This document shows positions 42,581 through 54,575 of a DNA stretch of 64,000 bases, in pieces (position 1 is the first letter of the stretch; each line of letters opens with the position of its first letter). Under the pieces are notes generated by a model. It made no database searches. It saw only the letters and a list, made by a program, of their open reading frames with translations, and had not been told where the DNA came from. Source of the stretch: Bathynomus jamesi (lineage: Eukaryota > Arthropoda > Malacostraca > Isopoda > Cirolanidae); NCBI GenBank assembly GCA_023014485.1, contig JAJOZX010006156.1:90001-154000 (forward strand), in the 5' to 3' direction. Position numbers and translations under genes: made by a program.

Positions 42581-45500
42581 GTATGTTTTAATTTTAAAAA
42601 CTGGATAATGTATACCCTATATATATAAACGGCATGTATGAAAATAAACGCATGAACACGCTTCCGTTTAGAACATGCAGACACACGGATATACAGAAGC
42701 AGACGGACGAAGTAGTTGGGAGATAAAATGGAAGGAAATTTGTAAATAGAACGACATCGAGAAGCAGACGGTGTGATAGATTACTTGGACTGGGTAAATT
42801 AAGTGTGGAACTGCGTAAACGATTTGTTTAATTCAATATAACCTTATTTATAAAAAAATTACCTAAACTACACTAAACGATCCTAACTCCACCTAACCTA
42901 ACCCAACTTTAGTACCATCGAACCGAAAAGTATGTAATAAGTGGTCTGTGAAGGGCATAAATAGTGAGGTACCAGCTAACATATCTACCAAACCTAATCG
43001 GACATAACATGACAGGACTAACACACCTTTTTCCGGAAGTGTAACGACAGATTAACTAACAACCAGAGACATTACTTTCATATACACTAATATGCTCAGT
43101 AACAAACTACTGCTAAGAACGTTTGTAAAGAATGGTCAGGTTATTTACATAAATATTAGAATTTATAGTATACTCTAGGATGTCCCAGAAGTCCTGCCCT
43201 AAAGGCTAATGCAATGTTGTACATTATGAGGCAATACTTTTGGGACACCCTGTATAGAGTGGTGTCACTCAATGTTAAAACTTAAATCATTTCGGAAACC
43301 TTTAATTATACGTGTCTCCAAAAATAACGAGAATTAAATTTTGTGTTAGTTACTCAAGATTTATAGATATTAAGAGTTATTGCAATTCTGGGGCATGAGT
43401 GTCCGAAGATTTTTCTGGGCAACAAGTGTTACAGGTTTTTAAAAGTTAGGTAGTTTAGGAAATTGGGAGGTCTTGTATATAAGTATTTTCAGAAGGAATG
43501 AGGAACATTTCATTTAATAAAAAAGGCTTTCTCTGACTCTGTAAGACTGTAGATATATGTTTATGTGTTGAAGTGATACTTCTTTTGATTGTACGGGGAA
43601 ATTTTTGTTCATCTGATCATAACAGTTGCTTATAATATGTATACAGTTCAGATTGGGAGAATGGATGTATTTGGAAATTATAATCACATACCTGAAATTT
43701 TCACTTATGACAAAATATGTTTAATGTGTCCTCTTTGTTCACTCATGGTGAAATTGTGAAGCACAAAAGTTGAGACTGAATTAATTTCTTGCACAGTTAC
43801 CGTTTCTAGGACTTTCTAAAGGGCTTTCAAAGTATCCAAAGTGAAAATAATCACATGGATTTATATCAGGAGACAATGGTGGCTCAGCCAGACCTTGGGC
43901 ATGGATTTGAGGGAATCTGTCTGACAGCATTCGGGCACCAAAATTCTCGTGCAGTAAGTCGAACATAACACGTGGTATGTGAAGCCTCGAATTATTTTGC
44001 TGAAACTGAGTCATAGTCATGTCCTCTCCTTTGAACCTTTCAAGTGTTCCGTGTGGCGATTCCTCTTTTCACGAAGGTCAGACTCGTTGTCCCTCCTCTC
44101 GAATTGGCATGGTGAAGAAGAGTGGGTTTCTTGTGCTTTCCACTTCACATTGGGAAGTTCGGCTCATCTGGAATTGTTCTGAGCCAGGCATCTAGTCTTT
44201 TTTTGAAGATATTCAACTCTACATCACTCGTCTTCTTTAGTTTCTTGGGCAGCTGGTTGAACAGCCTTGGTCTTCTCACAACAAAACTATTTTCCTTCAG
44301 GATTGAGATTGTTCCCTGTCTAGCCTTTAATTATTTCATAGATTTTAGGCTTTACTTTCTTCCGTACCTTAAGAGCTGAAAATTTTCAACGTTAAATTTC
44401 CTATTATTGCCTTCAGACCAATTGTAGATTCTGTTCATGTCTGTTTGTAGAGATCCTATATTCTCTGGGTTTCTTATCCTACTACTAATTTTTGTGTCAT
44501 CGGCAAACGATGTTACTGAGTTGTCACTGGTAACCTCCTCTCCAATATCAGTTAGCAGGGTTATGAAGAATAAGGGAGCTAATGCTGTTCCTTGTGGTAC
44601 TGAGCTAAGGATCTCTAGCTCTGATGAACATATTTCTTGAACTGTAACGACTTGCTGCCCCCCACTAAGGAAATTATATTCCTATTTTCCTGTTTTTCCC
44701 ATATATTTCAGTTTATGCGCTATGATTCCATGGTCACACTTGTCGAACGGCTTAGTAAAGTCTGTATACGAGTATATTACATCATAATTTTCATTATTTT
44801 CAAGTGCATCAATAATGTTGTTATAGTGTTCCATGAGCTGTGATAGGCATGATCTTCCTGAGCGGAATCCATGTTGATTATCATTTAACTTTTTCCGATT
44901 TTTCAAGAGGTCATCGATTTTTCCTCTAACTATTCTTTCAAACATTTTGGTGAGGTGAGATGTAAACGACACTGCTCTATACTTTTTGGCCTCGGATCGA
45001 CCTCCTCCTTTACATATCGGAACTATGTTCGCTCTCTTCAAGATGCTCGGTATTTCTCCATGTCGATACTAATACCCATGAGAAAATAAATTAAGTTATC
45101 ATTTAACAACTCCTGATAAACATTAGAATTCACCAGCTTTCAATTAAATCTGGCTAAAGATGCCATTACTTGACAAAGTGCACCGAACTGACCCGTTGTG
45201 GATGTAAGGGATCGTTAACACCAGCATTTTGGTTTTAAAAAGCCCAAACATCGTGCATTTTTCTTATTTATGGAACTGTCTAAATTGAAGTGTGCCTCGT
45301 CCAAAAACGATATCAAGATTAAAATGTCTGGCTCATTTTAAATAAGCTGAAAATATTTTTTAGTAGACACCAGGCGTTTATTCTTCCCTCTACCCTCAAC
45401 AGTTGGATTAACTGCATCTTGAATGGGTAAACTGATAAATGAGAGCAGTAGATCTTCCTCACTATTCTGCAAATGAAATGAAATTGCCGTCACAGCTATC

Positions 45501-48500
45501 GCAGATTCTAGCAAGGACTTCTCATTAGCATTGCTCGTGCATTCTCCACTATTTCAGGCCTCTGTATTGAAGGGCGGCCAGCTTGTGCCTTTCGTTGGTA
45601 AAGAACACTTCCTACTTTTTCATACTGATAAACTAAACGCAAAAGAGAGGTTTTATGTGGTATGTCACACACAAAATTTACCACGATATCTTATTCGAAC
45701 AGTTTCACAATAAACACTTTCTTTCCTCGAAACACGAAAGTGTTATACGTCAAGTGCTGACAACATGCAAACAAACGTGCTTAAACCTAATTTTGCGTGC
45801 TTTAAAACTTCTTTTTAGATTCATAAATAAAGACGTTAGTAATGGCCAGATGAATAAAAAAAATTCAATCCGTACTGATTCTATAAATTACTAATGCCAT
45901 ATTTCATTCTAGATTCTGTCAGCTATGCCATACACCAGCTTTGGAATTTTGTTCTCCACTCTCCTGATGCTCTTCTTTTTAGATTTATAAATAAAGAAGT
46001 TAGTAATGGTCACATGAATAAAAAAAATTAATCCGTACTGATTCTATAAATTACGCATGTATTTCATTCCAGGTTTTGTCTACAATGTCATATACTGGCT
46101 TTGGAATTTTGTTCTCCACTCTGTTGATGAATTCAAGTGTATCTTCCACAAACGTCGGTTGGATTATCACCATTTATTCGTTCATCTTTTGTATCAGTGC
46201 CTTCTTTGTCCATCCACTGTATGAAGAATTCGGTTGGAGGAAAGTAGCCATAACAGGAGGAATTATTCACTTTCTCTCAATAGCATTATCAGCCTTCGCT
46301 CCGAGTGCACAATTCCTCTTCTTCTCTTACTCACTTCTCGGAGGTTAGAATTGTTGCCAATTCCAGAAAATACAAAGATTCAATTTTTATATCTTGATAC
46401 GGTAAAGATTCTTCCCAAAGTTCAATTGAAACTTTAACCGAGTGGTGGCGCTTATTTTAGCCCCGTATGGGCTAAAATGAGTTCGGTAATTTTTTACCCG
46501 CACCACCACTCTCAGGTAATTGAATTAAAATGTCATTCTGGTGCTCCAAACATCTTTAACGTCGTCGGAGTTTGTAAGTGCCTAAGAAAAAAAACCTACA
46601 AACCTTTTTTCTCTTTCATAGCTGAGCAGTGGTTTTAAGAGTGTGATATGGAGCACCATTTCTTGAAGCATAGGGATACGTAATTTTAACATAGCAGTAG
46701 TATAGGGCAAAAGTGGAGAGTGCAATGCAATCGCCTGCAACATTGCAACATTGCAATGGCGGGGTGAAAGTGTCATAATCAGGAGGTTTAAGGGGTGCCA
46801 CACTCCTAAACGTAGAAAATTTAAAGGATAATGGAGGATCACCCCACCTCAGACCTAGCCCACCCAGGAAACCACCCTACCTCAGACCTAAACGAAGCAA
46901 CTAAACAACCAAACCTCAGACCTAAATCAACCAACGGTTATGGAACACCTAACCCCTGATCTTTCTACTATCTCTGATTGGGGTACAGAAAACCTTGTGG
47001 CTTTCAGTGCCTCAAAAACTCAGTTCCTCCATCTGTCTATTCGTCACAATCTTCCACACGACTATCCCCTTACCTTCAACAACACACAACTCAATCCTTC
47101 CTCTTCTCTTAACATTCTTGGCGTTTCCTTTTGTCGTGATCTTTCCTAGAAAGATCACATATACTCTCTTTCCAAAACAGCTTCTAAGAGGTTAGGTGTG
47201 TTGTACCGCCTCCGCGGTTTCTTCACCCCACTCAGTTGCTGTCTCTGTACAGGGATCTTATCCGCCCCCGTATGGAGTATGCTTTTCATGTATGGGGTGG
47301 CTCAACCCACACAGCCGTACTTGACCGGGTGGAATCAAAGGCTTTTCGTCTCATCAATTTCCCGCCTCTTACTCACTGTTTTCAATCCCTCTCTCTTCGC
47401 CGAAATGTTGCCTCACTCTCTCTTTATTATCGCTATTTTAACGGACAATCGGACACTGCTCTTCTGAACTCTTTAACTGCATGCCTCTTTCTTTAAGGAG
47501 AGCACGCAGCACCAGACTTTCTACACATTCTCATTCTTTTTCTGTACAACTCTCTAACGCAAGGGTTAATTGGTATTTTCAATCTTTCATCTACTCAACC
47601 GGTCAACTCTGGAGCAATCTTCCTCAGTTCATCTTTCCCTCTGTCTATGACCTCCAATCTTTCAAACGCAGTGTGTCTAGGCATCTCAAAAACCCTGGAC
47701 CTTGATTTTGGTTCTCTTCTTCTTCTGTAAAGGGGCACTTCTGCAGGCATTCGCCCTTGGCCCTTCCTTCCTGCATAAAAAAAATAGTGCCAGATATGAA
47801 AAGACCATACCTATACAGTTTATAAATGTAGTATAATATATGAATTGTAGAGTTTGGTTAATTCATAAATGCTTTTGTGTCTCACATTCACAATATGAAG
47901 TTCAACGAAGAAAAACTCTGCAAGCCAAACAGATAACACCAAATCCACAAGTCAGAAATCTTGGAGTAATAATGTCGTCGGTTGCAGAATTCAGAGAGCA
48001 CTATAACATCAAAATTACAAAGGCTAGAAAAATAATGGGAATCATCTGGAGGAGCTTCCGCAGAAGAAAAGCAAACATCATGCTCAAATTATGGAAGAGT
48101 CTAGTCCTACCAATAATTGAGTATTGCGCCGTACTCACAAGCCCATACAGAAAACGAGACATTGCGAACATTAAAGCTATGCAAAGCACTTTTACGTCTA
48201 AGATAGAGGAAACGGAAGGTGAAGACTACTGGGCTCGACTACAATCTCTGAAACTCTACCCTCTCGAAAGAAGGTGCGAGCGGTACATAATAATATACAT
48301 ATGGAAAATACTTGAGGGCTCTGTCCCTAACCTTAGAAATGAAATAGAAACAAACTTGAATGAGAGAAGAGACAGATTTTGTACAGTTCCAGCTTCGGTG
48401 GGACAAGGGGCCATGCAAATGAGGATAAAAATACCCTCAGAATACGAGGCGCGAAGCTTTTCAATGCCCGACCAAAAGAAGTAAGGAATCTCTAGCACAC

Positions 48501-51500
48501 CGACGTGAATAACTTCAAGAACCACCTGGAGAGATTCCTATGCAAAGTCCCTGACCATCCAGGCGTGGATGTCTACGAGGACAGGAGGAGATCAGAGAGA
48601 AATTCCTTCCTTCACCAAATCCCGCAAATGAGTGGGATGCTGCAGACGGGTCGACTGCAGGTCGATCCTGAACCGTCGTTCGAACTCACATAAAGAGACT
48701 TATCATTCCTATTGTTTACATCTGTGCTTCCTTTCCCCTTTCCCTTCCCCTACTTTTACTCTTGGCTTTCTTAACCCTTTGGCTATTCCCTATTAACCGT
48801 TATCTCATTGCTCTTAACCCTTACCATACTCTTTGTTTGCACTTATCAGTTCTATTGTTCACACAGCTGCGATTAAAATTTTACTATTTTCCCCTTTCTC
48901 CCTCCTTTACCCTTTTATTTCCCCTCACCTCCATTTTCAATTTCCAGTCGTTTACCCTCATTTCCGCTCACTTGGTACCGCCACTGCCACTCCTTAGCAC
49001 TTAGGATGGTTCGGTTGGTTGGCTTAGGTCTGAGTTGGGGTGGTTTGGTTTAGGTCTGAGGTAGGGTGGTTTGCTGGGTGGGGTAGGTTTGAGGTGGGGT
49101 GATCCTCCATTATCCTTTCAGTTTTCTACTTTTTAGGAGTGCGGCTGCCTCCTAAACGTACTGGCTATAGCCCTTTTCCCCAACTTCTTGCAATGTAGCA
49201 ATGTTGCAAGAAGTGTTGCAACAATGCAATCCATATTCCCCCCATACTACTAGAGCCTATTGGAACACTAGGAAAGTATGATTCCAATAACGGACCCAAG
49301 TTAAGCAGAATTAATTACCTACTCGCATTCGATTGGTAATTCGGAATAAAATTTTCATTCTGACCATAATCAGATCTTTCAAATCTGATTACGATCGCCT
49401 TTACATACGACAAAGATCAAATTTATTTTGAATCAGACCATAAAATCCTCATCTATGGCAGTAGCACACTTGGCCAAAAACATTCGACTTTGCTCTGGAA
49501 CAAGAATGGTCTATGTTTATCAAATATCAGTAACGAAAATATTTTAAATTTTGTTAAATAATACTAGTAAACAGTACTATGATAATATAGTCTAATAAAC
49601 AGTTTTATTAGCCACAACCAGTAGAGCGCGCAGGTTGGGTTGCACTTGGACACGTGCCTTCCCCGTCGTCCATAATATGTATATTATGGACGACATATGT
49701 ACTCGTATAAAACTTTTTCCGGGCGGAGTGAAAATTGTAATTTACGGTGGCACACTGATATTTTATTGCAGTTTTTGCTGAAAACAAACGAATATGATGA
49801 TACAAATTGGGCCAGGTTTCTCTGACTGCCCCATTTTTACATGAATACAATTTAACAAACACACAAAATAGAATTCTCATCTAACGTACATCCGTCAACA
49901 TTACATCATATGAATAACCTCCATTAATGTCATTATAAAACCACAATTATAGATTTTTATAACTTTAATATATTATTTTGCGTCATTCCCAGATTTAAGT
50001 ATTCGCCAAAGTCGTACTGTATACTTGTACGCATCGTATCTTCTGACTCCCCAGGCACCACAGTTCGCCTGACAACCAGCTGCAGTACCTAGTTGTCCCC
50101 CAGCTACAGAATCCAGAGGTAAGAAGCTAGTGAGCATGCTATGAGAAAGGAGCTAAAAAATATTCTGTTACACTTGTTACAATGTACATTTGACTGACGT
50201 GAGTAAACCGAGTAAATATTTGTTGTTTTTCCTTAAGCAATTAAAATTCACTGAAATTTATTTGAGTTTTTGTTCTTATTTTTCAGTTAATAATTCACCT
50301 ATAGAAGAACCGAGATGGAATCAGCATCCCACACACCAGTGTCTCTGCAAATGAAACAACATCCTTCTTCACATCAAGTTAGCAGCATCTCCTCTTGCAG
50401 CAACTCTACACCAACAGCTTTTCACAGCAGCATCTACACTTTCAAGTTCCCCATGCTATTCAGCAAGAAAAAACATTGTTCGCACAAGGCATTCTAAGCA
50501 ACACTGTATGTTCGGAACTCCTGAGAAGTTGCCTCATAATCTTTTGTCAGCTAATTTACAAGTGGCTCGGTATTTTTTTTATCTCAAAGAAAGGAAAAAC
50601 GCAGCTAACAAACCAATCATCAGACAAATAATTCAGGAGCTACTGAAACTTTGGCAGCAAGCATCAATCCCCTCAGTTCAGGAAAAAGCTGTGTTTCAAA
50701 AGGTAGCAAGATTCGTAGAAAGAGGAGCAACGTTGATTAGATCAAAAACATTAGTGAAACTAAAAAAATGAATATATATGAATAGTCTCAGTAATTTGTT
50801 TGATATATGTGCCTGTAAATGTAATTTAAAATCTCATACAGACATAGGATGCAGTAATGACTGTGAAGAAATTCACATAGATTGCATTTGTCGGAAAGAT
50901 AAAACAGAACCAAACGGGGAATTACAGTTTCTACTTGATCAGAGGAGTGATCCTAAAATTTACATAGGTAGTGTAGATGTGCAATTTGTGCATGCCACAC
51001 AAATTTTACAAAATAGATACAAGAGGAAGCTCTCAGAACAAGTAACTAAAGAAACGAAAACCATCAATCGTTCCAGTGAAGTTCAGCCTTTTAGCTTAGT
51101 AGAAAATTCTCCAGATGAAGACACTGACAGTGGAATAATGGAAACTAAAGACTGTGGTTTTGAAAATACTGGAAGCCAAATGAGAATGTCTTTGCGGCAT
51201 GTTGCAATGTAGGCAGATAGATTTGGTGTATCAAATCGTGCTACTGCTGCTATTGCAACTGCAACTTTGATAGACGTTGGTATGATCATCAAAGATGACC
51301 ATCTCATAATAAGTAAAGTGCGGAGAGAAAGAGAAAGTCTTTGAAAACCAGTGAAAAGTGATAAAGTGATAAAGGATCAGACTTCAAGTAAAGTGAAAGT
51401 CAATAATAGGTGGTGCAGTGAAAAGAAGAGTGAAGAACACTATGTAATGGTTGCTGAACCAGGTGGAGAGTATATTACCCATCAGACAGCAGCATCGAGT

Positions 51501-54500
51501 AAGGCTGGAGATATAGCAGTATTGTCAGTTATTAAAGAGAGACATCTACAAAACGATATAGCTGTAACAGGCTGTGATAGCACAAATACCAACACTGGTT
51601 ATAAAGGAGGTGTGATTCATGTTATGGAGAAAGCACTTGGTAGGCCACTTCAATGGTCCATTTGTAAACTTCATACAAATGAATTACCTCTAAGGCAGTG
51701 GTTCCCAACCGGTTTTGGCTTATGGCCCCCCTTAGGAACCTTATTTTTTCCCGTGGCCCCCATAAGCATTATTTTCAGTAGGTAATATGCAGATTTAACT
51801 CTATTTTACAAAATAACATTTTCCTGTGGCCCCCTTCAAATGTGCCATGGCCCCCAGGGAGCCATATGGCCCCCGGTTCGGAAACACTGCAGTCTAAGGC
51901 ATATTTTTGAAACATTGGATGGTACACCATCTGGGGCGAGTACCTTTGCTGGTTCTCTTGGGAAAGCCATTCAGTTTTGTGAAAACAATCCAGTGGTACA
52001 CTTCAAACCTATAACTAGTGGTAAAAAACTATTTTATATGTCACAACACATTGTTGATGATTTTAGTCGAGATCAGCAGTACTTATACTGCATTATTTCA
52101 GCAATAAGAAATGGTACAGACTGACAAAAATATATCTTGCAGATATATTTTTGGGTTGACATAACTTGCTCATGTAAAGCCAGCTCCTCTTAGTCATGCT
52201 AGATCAGCGGTTCTCAAACTTTTTCTTCTTCTGTACCCCTTGAATTCTTTCAAGGGATTTTCTGTATTTTCGAGAAAGATAGAGGATTTTTACTTTCTTT
52301 ACGACTGTGTGACTTGTGGCCGTTTGTTAATCGTATATAAAATTAAAAGGGTTATATTTTCAGAACCCCTTCGCCTACCCGCTAAGATTCCCTCGCGTAC
52401 CCGAGTTTGAGAACCACTGTGCTAGATGGTTAACTCTTGCTAATAGGGTTTGCAGGCTTTACGTTTCAACAATGAAACCAACAAAGAAACTTTACACAAT
52501 AACACACTTCATTGTGACAAATTATGGTCATAATTGAGTTGACATCAAGTGTAAAAAGAAGAAAAAGTAAAGAGAAATTCATTAAATAACCTGCAAATTA
52601 TTTGTAGAAGATATATTTTTAAGCTTTGTGTGGGTTATATCTATTTGTTTCACCAACAACATAGCCAAGAATCAGTTATAAACCACCGTAAACCCAGTTA
52701 CGACACCCATTTCATATTTTGACAAAAGTAGGGCAGTTCAAGATGGTCTAGAATATTATTTCAGTTTTCCTTGTATTTCCTACTTAAAACCACAATATAA
52801 TTTCAGTGTGCCTAAACGGAAAGAAAACTTTTGCCTGGTTTCACTCCACCCTAATATACAGCCTTGTTTGAATCTACGAGGGCCACTCAATATATTTTGC
52901 CCCACCTTTTTTTTTTCTTTCCAAGTTCCCTTGTAAGTTCTAGAAATTTTGTACACAAGTAGTTACATACCTTTTTTTAACAAGTTTTTATTTTTCCACA
53001 TAGTCTCCATCCTTTTCTACGGCTTTCCTCCACCTCGAAACAAGGGCCTTTATTCCTTGCTAGTAAAAGTCCGCTGGGTTCTGCTGGAGCCACCTATTAA
53101 CCTCCTCAACAACCTCATCGTCACTCTGAAACTTTCTTCCACGAATAGCATATCTTTCATTGGCCCAAACGAATGGAAGTGTGAAGGTTCCAGATCCGGG
53201 CTGTATGAAGGTGGGGTAACACAGTCAAGCGCATTTTTGTGATGGCCTTTCTTGTTTACAAGCTATTGTGTGGTCTTGCGTTATCGTGCAAAAGAAGGAC
53301 GTGTTCTAGTTTTCTCTCCGGTCGAACTCTCTTTATACGTCTCTGGAGTCTCTGCCAGGTAGCAATATATGCCTTTGAGTTCATTGTTTGCCCTTTCTTT
53401 ATATTGTCCACCAGAATCATCCCTTTCATGTCCCAGAATATGGTGGCCATAACCTTTCCTGCAGAGGTAGCCATTTTGAACTTTTTCTTGCGTGGGGAGT
53501 CTGCGTGATGCCACTCTTTGGATTGGCGTTTTGTTTCAGGTCAAAGTGGTGTACGCAAGTCTCATCCCCAGTCACAATTGTTGAAAGGGAGTCATCCCCT
53601 TCTGTCTCGTATCGAACCAACGACTCAGAAGCAATTTCTTTTCTTTGGGCTTTGTGATCTTCAGACAATTCGCGAGGAACAAACCGTGAACACACTTTTG
53701 AGTATCCCAGTTGCTGAATTATCGTATTCTCACTTTCTTCACTAATTCCTAACTCCAGTGATAGCTCCTTGTATGTGACGCGCCGATTTGATCGAATGAT
53801 GCTGTTAGCACGTTGCACAGTGTGAAATGTCACAGTCGATGCCGGACGAACGCTGCGTGGCTCATCATCGAGGCTGGCTCTCCCTCTCTCCGATGATCCC
53901 ACACGTTTAGACCAGCGTCCAATTGTGCTTCGATCAAGAACAGCATCTCCGTAAACGTTTTGTAGACATTTGTGAATATTTCCGGTTAAGAACTTAATAA
54001 CAGCTCTCTGTTTAAAACGCACATCAGTGTCAGACTCCATTTTCAAAACTGCGTTAACCATCGGTTTTATACAAGGGCGTTTAAAAGCGGTTGTATACAA
54101 GGAGGGGAGGTTCAATCTGGAAAAATCCGGTTATGTGAAGCGCAGAAAGTTCAAAATTATGGCCCAAACGACATTTCAGCCCCATGGCCTATTATTTAGC
54201 TAAGAAAAAAGGGTGAGGCAAAATATATTGAGTGGCCCTAGTAATATTTACGCATTTTTGCAATTATAGGTGCAAATAAAGTAACCGATATAAAATTATT
54301 TACACAAAATTTTTATTTATTTCTCGAAATTTTTTACACTCGTAAAACAACTTTATATTTACATACGATAGCTGACATTTTTTTTTTATATCAAATTGTT
54401 ATCTATATGTAACACAAGCAAAGAAAGCACACTAACACTATTAGTGTGTGCTTTCATTGGTTGTGTTTAACTTATAACAATATAAATACTCGAGATTACT

Positions 54501-54540
54501 TATACAGTAAGGTGTTATCCTAAGTATCCTCTATAAATTA

Positions 54541-54575
<35 letters not shown>

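Larger units (their letters stand above)
46696..49251. mobile_element. Short Polinton-ended element
   Basis: It starts AGTAGTATAGGGCAAAAG and ends CCCATACTACT, the same ends as the palindromic element at 6067-18681. The inverted ends are about 240 bp (46696-46935 and 49005-49251) and share GGATAATGGAGGATCACCCC. The interior contains only two non-LTR fragments and pyrimidine-rich DNA. The flanking 6-mers (CATAGC, AGAGCC) do not match well. Copy 1 of the transporter lacks it. Confidence 0.65.
50315..52500 (+). pseudogene. DNA-transposase-like gene, decayed, family unassigned
   Basis: Successive fragments form one original protein. 50508-50771 contains KPIIRQIIQELLKLWQQASI and SVQEKAVFQKVARFVE. 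50778-51212 is Cys-rich with acidic stretches. 51351-51690 contains IAVTGCDSTNTNTGYKGGVI and LQWSICKLHTNELPLR. 51901-52124 contains HIFETLDGTPSGASTF. After a second insertion, LTLANRVCRLYVST appears near 52430. I know this protein type from multi-copy hypothetical proteins in aphids and hydra, and the TGCDS and NELPLRH blocks look catalytic, but I cannot name the superfamily. Frameshifts and two hAT MITEs interrupt it. Confidence 0.6.

Noticed and set aside
44437..44640. Plus-strand ORF with a hydrophobic start
   Set aside because: It is antisense to the FADD box of the non-LTR reverse transcriptase.
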